Assembly: GCA_017651315.1 (NCBI GenBank)
Contig: JAGCDE010000058.1
Span: 1-64,000 of the forward strand
Origin: Bacteroidaceae bacterium
GTDB taxonomy: Bacteria > Bacteroidota > Bacteroidia > Bacteroidales > Bacteroidaceae
Length of the DNA stretch: 64,000 nucleotides
Direction: 5' to 3'
Below, piece by piece: positions 37,301-45,076 of this stretch. The translations under genes and the position numbers were made by a program. Positions within the stretch are counted from its first letter, which is position 1; every line of letters starts with the position of its first letter. The notes beneath the pieces are model-generated. The model saw only the letters and a program-made list of their open reading frames with translations. It searched no databases and had not been told where the DNA came from.

Positions 37301-38562
37301 GCCTCGATTTCGCATTCGGTTTCACCGGTGATGAATATCTGCACAAGGCCATGAACCGAGGATGGCTGCTCAACAATGACAGCGTGGCCCATTCGGCGGC
37401 ATCGACAGCAAGCCAGGACCTTCAGGTGAAAGCCACCCTGGAGCCCTTCCCGGATTTCAAGGTGGATCTCAGTTCGAGCTGGACCAGAAACGGCTCCAAG
37501 CAGATACAGTACATGTACGCCGGTATGCCAAGCACCCGAAGCGGCTCCTTCAACATGACCGTGATCACATTCGGAAGCGCATTCGAACGGCACACTTCAA
37601 AGAACGACTACCGCTCATCGAGGTTCAACAAGCTGCTTGACAATATCGCGACCGTCCGTACCCGTATGGAATCGGTCTATGACGGTACGCCCTTCCCCGC
37701 CCAGAGCTCAAGGGCGGGAGAGACCTACAGCAGTGCCACGGACGGCATGGACCCCTACTCCGCAGATGTGATGATACCCGCTTTCCTGGCCACCTACACC
37801 GGAAAGAACGCCTCAAGAAGCAGCCTTAACCTCTTCCCCTCAATGTTGTCCATGCTTCCCAACTGGAGCCTCACATACGGCGGGTTGAGTAAACTGCCCT
37901 TCTTCGAGAGCCATTTCAAGAGCTTCAATCTGCGGCACGCCTACAAAAGCGTATATGCCATAGGAAACTACAACACATACAACAGCTATATGGAGTTCAT
38001 GAACGGCCGGGGCTTCATCCAGGACGTGACTACCGGTGCTCCCGTCCCGAGCAGCATGTACAATATAGGCTCTGTATCCATAAACGAGTCATTCGCCCCA
38101 CTTGCCGGTGTTGACATGACATTCAAGAACAACATCACTGCAAGACTCGAGTTCCGCAAGACGCGCGTCCTCACACTCAGCACCACTTCGGTCCAGCTCG
38201 TGGAAACGAACTCCGACGACATCACTGCAGGCGGCGGATACAAGATCACGGGACTGCAGATTCTCGGGGCACGTCCCGGAACCGGCAGGAACCGCGTAAG
38301 CAACGACCTTAACATGAGTGCGGATTTCTCATACCGTAACCAGAACGCCCTCTGCCGCAACATCACCGACGGCAGTACCCAGGCGACAAACGGTAACAGG
38401 GCCCTGAAGCTCTCCTTCCAGGCCGATTATACCTACAGCCGCATGCTCACGCTGAATTTCTACTACGACTACCAGAGCAACTTCCCGTTAGTGTCAACAT
38501 CGGCCTACCCCACATCCACTCATGACTGCGGGTTCACTCTGAAATTCACGCTTACAAGATAG
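31315..38562 (+). CDS. sprA: T9SS translocon protein SprA (Sov)
   Basis: The 2415-residue exported protein has a signal peptide (residues 1-25) and the repeated SprA_N-type blocks, for example 'GPAEKIFGPGGVQIKTSGSA' and 'ARVGDKVSMDLNYNTETTFD' in the first 200 residues. A central 'PPGVTRILDPNQVQLVQDNE' block follows, then long amphipathic beta stretches to the C-terminal 'TSTHDCGFTLKFTLTR'. Structural work on the Flavobacterium protein shows a giant single-chain 36-strand barrel that forms the T9SS outer-membrane pore. Length and blocks fit. It exports sorting-domain cargo such as the S74 protein in this window. Confidence 0.95.
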   Translation: MKRLLAAILFTAGSCIGGSLVPLYAQESGTGLRDPENITRVAEFDDKAGFYRIGTKLGDDFLEIPELLTPEEYLKRTMQKSMQSYYKSKNDEAFENHEENKFDFTDMKFDLGPAEKIFGPGGVQIKTSGSASIKLGFDINRIENPALSVENRKNGGFDFDEQINLNMNARVGDKVSMDLNYNTETTFDIDTKKIKLRYEGKEDEIIRLLEAGNVSFPTNSSLIQGASSLFGIRTDLQFGKLKLQMVLSQKESSSSSVSSQGGEQLNGFEIDASSYDENRHFFLSHFFRDNYDRNMSMLPNIVSGVKITRIEVWVTNKRSNYDNPRNIVAFTDLGETSHISNGIWNAVSGPAPANNANDLYARLNSDYTDIRDIDKVAVTIGNFLNGSNDYEKISNARKLNSSEYTLNSALGYISLRNALASDEVLAVAYEYTYAGQSYQVGEFSSDVTDTGKALFVKLIKSNSNAPGTGTWDLMMKNIYSITTGTLNKSGFKLAVTYQSDSTGSRMTYLPEQGLKETPLLRMMNLDRLDENQATHPNGKFDFIEGYTVIASSGKIIFPVVEPFGSHLRKAIGNDRTAEKYVFQELYDSTKVVAKRIADKDKFILTGEYSGSSGNVIQLGSGNIPRGSVIVTAGGVTLTENTDYTVNYNMGTVTIINQSIIDAGTNINVQLESNTYYSMQRKTMVGMNWMYDFSKDLQIGGTYMHLNEKPLTSKVTMGDEPLVNTMYGLNISWKHESQALTNLIDLIPFVNATTPSSINFQAEMAALQSNVSDKVQGKSSYIDDFESAESGIPLLQPSAWSLSAVPTGMKGFGKTGSVEAGYYRALLNWFTIDPLFTRRNSSLTPSHLKGDNEQLSNHYVREVYERELYPNKESTSSESTTLQILNLAYYPDERGPYNLNPDLDVNGHLGNPAQNWGGIMRNITTTDFESANIEYIEFWMLDPFIYNPASQGGDLYINLGEVSEDVLTDGKKFFENGIPVDDDTTKYESTVWGKVPNVKSLVYAFDNNNADSRIRQDVGLNGLTSEEERTWPAYASFLNEIRPKVSPEVYDAIYEDPAADNYHYYRGGDYDAAGMPVLDRYRLYNGTEGNSPNSGTSGSAYDQSSRTTPDYEDANADFTLDEYEKYFQYRISLRPQDLQTGRNYIADRREVKVKLRNGNSETVNWYCFRVPVKEYEKAVGSIRDFSSIRFMRIYLTGFTEEVHVRFGSLELMRSQWRNYEQPIASAVNRTPTLSGTFSAASVNIEENGDRSPVNYVVPPGVTRILDPNQVQLVQDNEQAMSLKVKDLGAGEARGIYKKTSLDLRRYNRIQMFTHLEATVPDVSGLQDGDMSVFIRLGSDYSGNFYEYEIPLKVTQPGFYSGSSEQDRRLVWPEDNMLDIPFDVLTKVKNNRNLQRNLGAISANGIYSEYDPDRPENRVSIAGNPSIGNVRAIMIGIRNNSLGSKSAEVWVNELRLQGYESKGGMAARSKFSLKLSDLASLDLSGQVTTAGYGGIEQGIQQRRTDDLYKYSFTTSLNLGRFLPEVTGISVPIYYSYSQEKVSPQYSPFDTDLYLDDVIESYPQADAKDSIRNITQELSVNRNFSISNATIDISSEKPMPYDPANFSFSYSRSERDNSGSTIEYEHDRNWKADVDYSYSPSMKGLQPFKFIKYQSPWLKILKETTVSVLPQQFSFNTGIQRNYHELQERDLEGEQTGIPVIFSQQFWWDRDLSLTWNPLKELKLSFTARTKAEIEEPYTVVNKDLYPDRYQLWKDSVKTSIMNMGRPLDYNQSFQASYNIPLSKLPVLDWTSVDIGFNSRYTWDRGTTYADGSSYGNIISSDRNISVNARLNMTNLYNKVAYLKQVNDRFSGSGRNKSRSGQSAASTKNKYLNKEFTFLPDSTYTVNHNLGTLTIKVTATAKDGSKVKLKYRRIDADNISVKVKDTLNVVVRVIQDPDKAAREEKITFRDGLDFGLHTVMMLRNVSVSYRNTYNMSLPGFMPSSGFLGQSRSSGLMAPGLDFAFGFTGDEYLHKAMNRGWLLNNDSVAHSAASTASQDLQVKATLEPFPDFKVDLSSSWTRNGSKQIQYMYAGMPSTRSGSFNMTVITFGSAFERHTSKNDYRSSRFNKLLDNIATVRTRMESVYDGTPFPAQSSRAGETYSSATDGMDPYSADVMIPAFLATYTGKNASRSSLNLFPSMLSMLPNWSLTYGGLSKLPFFESHFKSFNLRHAYKSVYAIGNYNTYNSYMEFMNGRGFIQDVTTGAPVPSSMYNIGSVSINESFAPLAGVDMTFKNNITARLEFRKTRVLTLSTTSVQLVETNSDDITAGGGYKITGLQILGARPGTGRNRVSNDLNMSADFSYRNQNALCRNITDGSTQATNGNRALKLSFQADYTYSRMLTLNFYYDYQSNFPLVSTSAYPTSTHDCGFTLKFTLTR

Positions 38563-38581
38563 GATTCCGCCAGGCAATCGC

Positions 38582-40024
38582 TCAATCCCGGCCTTTCAGG
38601 GGAGTCAGACCGTGTTTACAAGCCTCCCTGATGACAAACTCCAGAGCCTCGTCATGGTCATTGGAAATCACACCGTCCAGAATGGCATCCTTGACTGCAC
38701 TCTTGAGCTGTCCCACTATGGCCGACGGTTCCAGTCCGAACACCTCCATTATCTCCATTCCGTCAACAGGAGGCTGAAAGTTGCGTATCCGGTCACTCTC
38801 CTCCAGATCCTTCAGTTTCTGGCGCACCACCTTGAAGTTCTCGAGCAGACGGTGTTTCTTCTGTTCATTCCTGGAGGTTATGTCGGCTTCACAGAGTGCC
38901 ATCAGGTCCTCTATGTCATCCCCTGCATCGAAGAGTAGGCGGCGTACGGCGGAATCGGTCACCTCATCATCCACAATGGCTATCGGGCGCATGTGCAGAT
39001 CCACAAGTTTCTGCACATATTTCATCTTCTCGTTCTTGGGCAGCTTCATCCTGTCAAATATACCCGGAATCATTTTCTGTCCCACATAGTTGTGGTTGTA
39101 GAATGTCCAGCCGTGCTGCGGATCCCACCTCTTTGTGCGGGGCTTGCCTATGTCATGCAACAAGGCCGCCCAACGCAGCCACAGGTCATCGCTCACACGG
39201 GCCACGTTATCCAGCACCTCAAGCGTGTGCAGGAAAACATCCTTGTGGCCCCGGCCGTTCACCGTCTCCACCCCCTGAAGGGCGGACAGTTCCGGGAACA
39301 CAAGCTCCAGCAAGCCGCACCGGTCCAGGTCGATGATGCCCTTGGACGGAACAGGAGCGAGCAGTATCTTGTTCAGTTCGTCCGATATCCGTTCCTTGGA
39401 TATTATCCCTATACGCTCGCGGTTTTTCACAAGCGAGCTGAATGTTCTGTCTTCGATATAGAAATTGAGCTGTGTGGCAAACCTTATGCAACGCATCATG
39501 CGCAGCGGATCATCGCTGAAGGTGATGTCGGGATCCAGAGGCGTGCGTATTATCCGGTCCTCCAGGTCATAAATGCCGTCGAAAGGGTCAACCAGCTCTC
39601 CGAACCGGTCAGCATTAAGGCATATAGCCATGGCGTTTATCGTGAAGTCACGTCGGTTCTGGTCATCCTCGAGAGTGCCGTCCTCCACAATGGGATTACG
39701 TGATTCCCTGTGGTAGGACTCCTTGCGGGCCCCCACAAACTCCACCTCCAGGTCACCCTTCCTGACCTGAGCCGTGCCGAAATTCCTGAAAAGGCTCACA
39801 TGTGCTCCTTTACCCAATGCCTTTCCGTAAGCATTGGCCATCTCCAAGCCGCTGCCCACCACAACCACATCTATATCCTTGCACGGGCGCTCAAGGAACA
39901 GGTCCCGGACATATCCCCCCACCACATAGCACTCCAATCCCAGACTGTCGGCAGTCCGGGACAGAAGCCTGAACTCCTCCCTGTCAAGCAGCTCAGCCAG
40001 CTCCAAGTCACTGTATAGTTTCAT
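38582..40024 (-). CDS. cca: CCA-adding tRNA nucleotidyltransferase / poly(A) polymerase family with HD domain
   Basis: The 480-residue protein starts at ATG 40024 (MKLYSDLELAELL); the in-frame codon at 40069 would add an unlikely hydrophobic extension. The nucleotidyltransferase head has 'CYVVGGYVRDLFLERPCKDI' and 'DVVVVG'. The RNA-binding region has 'RRDFTINAMAI' and 'DDPLRMMRCIRFATQL'. An HD phosphohydrolase domain ('AALLHDIGKPRTKRW') is at about residues 270-330. It adds or repairs tRNA 3' CCA ends. It converges with sprA with only 19 bp between the stops. Confidence 0.93.
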   Translation of the reverse strand: MKLYSDLELAELLDREEFRLLSRTADSLGLECYVVGGYVRDLFLERPCKDIDVVVVGSGLEMANAYGKALGKGAHVSLFRNFGTAQVRKGDLEVEFVGARKESYHRESRNPIVEDGTLEDDQNRRDFTINAMAICLNADRFGELVDPFDGIYDLEDRIIRTPLDPDITFSDDPLRMMRCIRFATQLNFYIEDRTFSSLVKNRERIGIISKERISDELNKILLAPVPSKGIIDLDRCGLLELVFPELSALQGVETVNGRGHKDVFLHTLEVLDNVARVSDDLWLRWAALLHDIGKPRTKRWDPQHGWTFYNHNYVGQKMIPGIFDRMKLPKNEKMKYVQKLVDLHMRPIAIVDDEVTDSAVRRLLFDAGDDIEDLMALCEADITSRNEQKKHRLLENFKVVRQKLKDLEESDRIRNFQPPVDGMEIMEVFGLEPSAIVGQLKSAVKDAILDGVISNDHDEALEFVIREACKHGLTPLKGRD

Positions 40025-40030
40025 GGGTGC

Positions 40031-40128
40031 AAAGATAGTGCAAGCCGAGAGGAGAAAAAACAAATTCATTTGGTTTTTATCCCGAGGCGCAGCCTATCTT
40101 CAAACGGAGTTTAAAGATAGTGCAAGCC
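40031..40128. repeat. Direct repeat flanking an imperfect hairpin
   Basis: AAAGATAGTGCAAGCC occurs at 40031-40046 and again at 40113-40128. Between them the sequence can fold: the ccgaggcgcagcctatc arm at 40081-40097 is roughly complementary to the first repeat, and aaaaaacaaa faces tttggttttt. The segment fills most of the gap between cca and the lipoprotein gene. I recall similar motifs upstream of other Bacteroidales genes, possibly a promoter-bearing repeat: the reverse complement of the first repeat contains CTATCTTT. Confidence 0.6.
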
Positions 40129-40224
40129 CTATCCTACAGATAACAGCTTTTTGGCAAGGCATACTTGACGGAAACCGCCAAAAGAGTATTTTTGCAGATG
40201 CAAAGACAAATCATACGTATAAAA

Positions 40225-41091
40225 ATGAAAAAGACACTGATATTCGCCATAGTGGCACTATTATCGGCAAACGGCTGCAAGGAGAATGTGGAGAAATCCG
40301 CTTCAAGACACTTAGACAACGCTAAGGAGGCCTTCAGCAAGTCGGATTACAGTCTGGCCAAACAGGAGATTGACAGCATACGTATCCTCTATCCCAAGGC
40401 ATTCGGGGCCCGCAGGCAGGCATTGGCACTCATGCAGGAGGTGGAGGTGGCCGAACAGCAACGGACCATTGAATTTGAGGACAGCATGATCGCAGTCTTC
40501 AGTGCCGCATTCGAGAGCGTAAGGGAGGAGTACATGTTCGGAAAGGATGCACAATATCAGGACATCGGACTGTACACCATCAGAAGCCAGGACCCCATCC
40601 GCAACACAGGGCGCAATTACATACGCGGACAGGTCGATGAACTGGGACGCATGACACTGGTTTCGCACTACAGGGGCAGTTCATACATTCATCATGACCA
40701 GATACGTCTGAACGTGGGAGATATATACGTGGAGACCCCTGTGTCCGATGACCGCCATGAGTTCACCGACCTCGGGATATGCTACGAACGGCTCTCCTTC
40801 ATGAACGGGAATGACGGGGGTGCCGCAGCTTTCATAAACGCCAACCCCGACAAGGATATAACATACACTCTCTACCGCAAGACAGGACCCGACAGCAGAA
40901 AAGCCGTATCAGGCAACCTGAGTATGAGCAGGGAGGACCGCATCGCCATAGCCCGGCTATATGACCTCTCTCAGATTCTCCTCTCCCTGGACGCACACAG
41001 GAAAGCACGTGAGGAAGCGGAACGTCACCTCAGTTTCATCCGCTCCAGGATGAAGGAGGGTTCAGCTCAGGATGCAGTTCAGGAAGATTAG
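40225..41091 (+). CDS. Lipoprotein with helical/TPR-like N-terminal region
   Basis: The 288-residue lipoprotein (from ATG 40225, lipobox ANGC, Cys18) was started here because it gives a clean signal sequence; an upstream in-frame ATG adds a charged extension. Residues 25-100 look like one or two TPR helices ('LAKQEIDSIRILYPKAFGAR'). The middle is beta-rich ('NYIRGQVDELGRMTLVSHYR'), and the end is a charged helix. I do not recognise a family with confidence. Its last 30 bp overlap tail-to-tail with the NSS transporter gene. Confidence 0.75.
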   Translation: MKKTLIFAIVALLSANGCKENVEKSASRHLDNAKEAFSKSDYSLAKQEIDSIRILYPKAFGARRQALALMQEVEVAEQQRTIEFEDSMIAVFSAAFESVREEYMFGKDAQYQDIGLYTIRSQDPIRNTGRNYIRGQVDELGRMTLVSHYRGSSYIHHDQIRLNVGDIYVETPVSDDRHEFTDLGICYERLSFMNGNDGGAAAFINANPDKDITYTLYRKTGPDSRKAVSGNLSMSREDRIAIARLYDLSQILLSLDAHRKAREEAERHLSFIRSRMKEGSAQDAVQED

Positions 41092-42429
41092 TGAGATGGC
41101 CAGCGGAGCCACAAGCTTTACCAGATAGTAGATAGTGAGAGCCAGCCAGCGCGGGAGTTTAAGCGATCCGCCATTGGTGAGCTCATCCAGATAGTTGGCA
41201 CGTCTGAGTCTCCATCCTGCAAATATAGCGAGCAGCAGGCCGCCCACCGGCAGCATGATGTTGGAGGTTATGTAATCAAAGAAATCGAACACACTCAGTC
41301 CGAACAGTCTGAACCCCTCAAGAGGTCCGAAAGAGAGCGAACAGAACACCCCTACTCCGCCACACAGCACGAAACTAAGCAGCACCGCCCGCATACGCGA
41401 ACGATGCAGTTCCTCAATGATGAAAGCCACCACCACCTCCATGAGCGATATGGCCGATGTTATGGCCGCCAGCAGCAGAGCCAGGAAGAACAGGACCGCA
41501 GCCACTCCGCCGAGAGGCATGGACTGGAAAACACCAGGCAGGGTAATGAATACCAGTCCCGGGCCGGCACTGACATCAGGATCGGTGCCATTCATGAGAG
41601 CTATGGCATAGACGGCAGGGATAATGGCCAGACCGGCTATCACGGCAAAAGCCGTGTCAAAGAATGCTATCCAGGCCGATGAGGCTGCTATATTCTCGTC
41701 CTTATGGACATAAGATGCGTATGTCAGGATTGTTCCGCACCCTATGCTCAGCGAGAAGAAGGCCTGTCCCATGGCGGCTATGCAGGTATCGGCCGTGACC
41801 TTGCTGAAATCAGGCACGAACATGTAACGGACACCCTCAACCGCACCGGGAAGAGAGAGCGAACGTATTACCACAAGAACTATGATCACGAAGAGTACCG
41901 AAATCATGATTTTGGACATGCGTTCTATACCTTTCCGCACTCCGAACGCAATAATCAGTCCGGTCATGCCGAGGAACAGCAGGGTATAGGCCAGCGGCTT
42001 CCATGGACTGCTTATGAAAGAGCCGAAGAACTGTGCATAATCCCCCTCGTAGCCCATCAGCCTGCCGGAACATGCATCATCCAGATACTTGACTGACCAG
42101 CCTCCGACAACACAGTAGAACGATAGTATGCATGCAGACGCCAGTACAGCTATGAATCCCATCCAGCGCCACCTGGAACCCGGGGCCAGACGGTCAAAAG
42201 TCCTGAAAGGGTTGGAACCGCCTCTGCGGCCTATCAGATATTCGGAAATCATGACCGGCAGGCATATAAACAGCAGCATGATGACATAGATGAGCAGAAA
42301 TGCCGCACCGCCGTTCTTGCCCAGCGTATATGGAAAACGCCAGATATTCCCCAGACCAATGGCGGAACCGGCCATGGCCAGAAGCATACCCATACGGCTG
42401 CCGAATGTCTCCCGGGGTTTACGTGCCAT
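41062..42429 (-). CDS. Sodium-dependent (NSS/SNF-family) transporter
   Basis: The 455-residue membrane protein has the NSS family signature in helix 1, 'AIGLGNIWRFPYTLGKNGGA', and about 11 hydrophobic helices. This is the LeuT-type fold that imports amino acids or related solutes with sodium. The substrate cannot be named. The start codon overlaps the rseP stop (TGATG), so it is probably translated from the rseP transcript. Confidence 0.9.
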   Translation of the reverse strand: MARKPRETFGSRMGMLLAMAGSAIGLGNIWRFPYTLGKNGGAAFLLIYVIMLLFICLPVMISEYLIGRRGGSNPFRTFDRLAPGSRWRWMGFIAVLASACILSFYCVVGGWSVKYLDDACSGRLMGYEGDYAQFFGSFISSPWKPLAYTLLFLGMTGLIIAFGVRKGIERMSKIMISVLFVIIVLVVIRSLSLPGAVEGVRYMFVPDFSKVTADTCIAAMGQAFFSLSIGCGTILTYASYVHKDENIAASSAWIAFFDTAFAVIAGLAIIPAVYAIALMNGTDPDVSAGPGLVFITLPGVFQSMPLGGVAAVLFFLALLLAAITSAISLMEVVVAFIIEELHRSRMRAVLLSFVLCGGVGVFCSLSFGPLEGFRLFGLSVFDFFDYITSNIMLPVGGLLLAIFAGWRLRRANYLDELTNGGSLKLPRWLALTIYYLVKLVAPLAISLIFLNCILS

Positions 42430-43910
42430 CAGAACAGACGCAGTATATCGTTGAGATTGGCGAAAATGAGCAAGCCGAAGAGAATTATCATACCTATGGT
42501 ATTGGCCACCTCAAGGAACTTGTCACCGGGTTTCTTACCTGTCACCACCTCGACCAGCAGGAACAGCACATAGCCGCCGTCGAGCGCCGGAATAGGCAGT
42601 ATGTTCATGAACGCCAGGATGATGGAGAGGAATGCCGTCATGAGCCAGAAAGCATGCCAGTTCCATTTCTCGGGGAAGATACTGCCTATGGTGCCGAACC
42701 CGCCGAGACTCTTGGCCCCCTCCTTAGTGAAGACATAGCGGAAATCACCGACATAGCCCTTGAGTGTATTCCAGCCGTAACGGATGCCGGCAGGGATGGA
42801 AGCCAGGAACCCGTACTCCAGATTCACGGGTATGTATTCATCGGTCTTGTGAATTATTCCTATCTTGAAACCGGCATCGGCCGTCACTGTCAGAGTGTCA
42901 CGTCCTGCTCCGGGACGGCCTATAACCATCCTCAGGTCACGGTCCACATGTTTCTCTTCGGCACGGCTGCGCAGTTCAGCGAGGATAGTCTGGAACGATG
43001 TCCAGGTGGATGCATTCTCCCCGTTCACGGTCAGGATGGTGTCACCGGCCATGATACCGGCAGCGGCGGCTCCACCCTCAACCACGCTATCGACAGTCAT
43101 CGGACTGAGTATGGAGACAAAGGGGACAGTGCGGGTGAAGTCAAAGAGCGAGAGGTCCTCAGGCATGTCAAGCACCATCTCCCTGCCGTCACGGAGGACA
43201 GTCACCTGACTGGCCTTGGCAATGGCACGATACAGGTCTCCGTCAAACTCCCGGGTAGGACGGCCGTCGGTTGCCATGATGATGTCCCCGTCACGGAAGC
43301 CTATCGATTCGGCCTGGGCGTTGAACTCCATACCATATTTCAGCTCCCGGGCAGGGATATAGCTGTCCCCCCACTTGAACAGCACCATGGAGTAGATGAA
43401 GAATGCCAGTATAAGGTTGAACAGCACACCGCCCACCATGATGAACAGACGTTGCCAGGAGGGTTTGGAGCGGAACTCCCAGGACTTGGGCTCCTGCTGC
43501 ATGGCCGCTATGTCCATGGACTCGTCGATCATGCCGGCAATCTTGCAGTAACCGCCGAAAGGTACCCAGCCCACTCCGAACTCGGTGTTCTCCGGTGACC
43601 GGCGCCAGTCACCCTCAGGCAGAGACTCAAGGTCTATAGGTTTGTAGGTCGTCTCCTCCTTGCCCTCGAAATTGAAGCGCTTCTCCTCCTCGTAGCTGTC
43701 AGGCACATTGGGGCTGAAGAACCTGACCCTGAGCTTGCCATCCACCCTCTTTATGCGGAACAGGGAGAATCTCGGATTGAAGAAAGCATAGAATTTCTCC
43801 ACCCTCACACCGAAAAGGCGTGAGAACAGGTAATGGCCGAACTCATGGAACACCACAAGAATGGTAAGGGAGAGCACTAACTGAAAAAAACGGATCCAGA
43901 ATGTTGACAT
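42429..43910 (-). CDS. rseP: RseP-type site-2 intramembrane metalloprotease
   Basis: The 493-residue protein has the zinc motif 'HEFGHYLFSR' in the first membrane helix, two PDZ-like regions ('GFRDGDIIMATDGRPTRE' and 'AAGIMAGDTILTVNGENA') and the second catalytic motif 'LPIPALDGGYVLF' in a late helix. It performs regulated intramembrane proteolysis, classically cutting anti-sigma factors. It follows dxr by 11 bp, the arrangement common across bacteria. Confidence 0.94.
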   Translation of the reverse strand: MSTFWIRFFQLVLSLTILVVFHEFGHYLFSRLFGVRVEKFYAFFNPRFSLFRIKRVDGKLRVRFFSPNVPDSYEEEKRFNFEGKEETTYKPIDLESLPEGDWRRSPENTEFGVGWVPFGGYCKIAGMIDESMDIAAMQQEPKSWEFRSKPSWQRLFIMVGGVLFNLILAFFIYSMVLFKWGDSYIPARELKYGMEFNAQAESIGFRDGDIIMATDGRPTREFDGDLYRAIAKASQVTVLRDGREMVLDMPEDLSLFDFTRTVPFVSILSPMTVDSVVEGGAAAAGIMAGDTILTVNGENASTWTSFQTILAELRSRAEEKHVDRDLRMVIGRPGAGRDTLTVTADAGFKIGIIHKTDEYIPVNLEYGFLASIPAGIRYGWNTLKGYVGDFRYVFTKEGAKSLGGFGTIGSIFPEKWNWHAFWLMTAFLSIILAFMNILPIPALDGGYVLFLLVEVVTGKKPGDKFLEVANTIGMIILFGLLIFANLNDILRLF

Positions 43911-43921
43911 GATTAAAGTTT

Positions 43922-45076
43922 TTATCTCGGGTTTATCAATGATGCCGCCACACGGCGTGACTCGGCATCGGTTTCAATATAATCTTCAAGCGAAGACTCC
44001 TTGCGGAAGGGTACGCGGGCCATTGTTCCGGCTATCACATCACTCATCTGAAGGAAACCTATCTCGTCATGAAGGAACGCCGCCACGCAAACCTCATTGG
44101 CCGCATTCAGGATACAGGGCATGTTACCGCCACGCTCAAGCGCCTCGTAAGCCAGGGCAAGGTTACGGAAACGCCCGGTATCCGGCTCCTCGAAAGAAAG
44201 TACACCCAGTCTGGTGAAATCAACCCTCGGGAAATCGGCTTCCAGGCGGCGCGGATAGGAGAATGCATACTGGATGGGCAGACGCATATCGGGTGCACCG
44301 AGCTGCGCCTTAATCGCACCGTCGGCAAACTGCACCATGGAGTGGATGACTGACTGGGGATGCACCACCACCTGTATCTTGCTGTAAGGCACGCCAAAAA
44401 GCCACTTGGCTTCAATGACCTCAAAACCCTTGTTCATCATGGAAGCGGAATCGATGGTTATCTTGGCACCCATATCCCAGTTGGGATGCTTCAGGGCCTG
44501 CGCCTTGGTCACAATGGCAAGCTGGTCTCTTCCAAGAGTCCGGAACGGGCCTCCGCTTGCCGTAAGAAGTATCTTCTCCACAGGATTCATGGACTCGCCG
44601 CTCAGGCACTGGAAAATGGCCGAATGCTCGGAATCCACAGGCAATACCGGTGTCTTGTACTTGACGGCAAGCGAAGTGACGAGCTCTCCGGCAACGACCA
44701 TCGTCTCCTTGTTGGCCAGGGCGATTATCTTGCCTGCCTTGATGGCCTCCATCGTCGGGCACAAGCCGGCAAACCCCACCATCGCCGCCAGCACGATGTC
44801 GATGGGGTCAGCCTTGACAATCTGGTTGATGGCGTCGCTACCGGCATAGACCTTCACCGGAAGGTCGGCCAGATCATCCCTAAGCCGTGAATAATGCTCC
44901 TCATTGGCAATGACAACCGCCTCAGGCCTGAACCTTCTGGCCTGCCCGATGAGCTTGTCAACGTTATTGTTGGCCGTAAGGGCATATACCTCGTACTCCT
45001 CGGGATGAGATGCTATCACATCAAGTGCCTGCGAACCTATCGAGCCTGTGGAGCCTAAAATAGCTATCTGTTTCAC
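43922..45076 (-). CDS. dxr: 1-Deoxy-D-xylulose 5-phosphate reductoisomerase
   Basis: The 384-residue protein starts 'MKQIAILGSTGSIGSQALDV', an NADPH-binding motif. It has 'VDSEHSAIFQCL', 'LLTASGGPFR' and 'IDSASMMNKGFEVIEAKWLF', all conserved in Dxr. It catalyses the committed step of the MEP isoprenoid pathway; ispF, a later enzyme of that pathway, lies at 61 kb. The ATG overlaps the end of the M23 peptidase gene by 4 bp. Confidence 0.97.
   Translation of the reverse strand: MKQIAILGSTGSIGSQALDVIASHPEEYEVYALTANNNVDKLIGQARRFRPEAVVIANEEHYSRLRDDLADLPVKVYAGSDAINQIVKADPIDIVLAAMVGFAGLCPTMEAIKAGKIIALANKETMVVAGELVTSLAVKYKTPVLPVDSEHSAIFQCLSGESMNPVEKILLTASGGPFRTLGRDQLAIVTKAQALKHPNWDMGAKITIDSASMMNKGFEVIEAKWLFGVPYSKIQVVVHPQSVIHSMVQFADGAIKAQLGAPDMRLPIQYAFSYPRRLEADFPRVDFTRLGVLSFEEPDTGRFRNLALAYEALERGGNMPCILNAANEVCVAAFLHDEIGFLQMSDVIAGTMARVPFRKESSLEDYIETDAESRRVAASLINPR

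Noticed and set aside
36561..37331. 256-codon open frame inside sprA on the same strand
   Set aside because: It lies in another frame of the sprA coding region and encodes a His/Gln/Arg-rich sequence without domain character.
42300..43598. 432-codon plus-strand open frame opposite rseP
   Set aside because: It is antisense to a clear site-2 protease gene, has low-complexity His/Gln-rich content and no family features; it follows from codon bias on the other strand.
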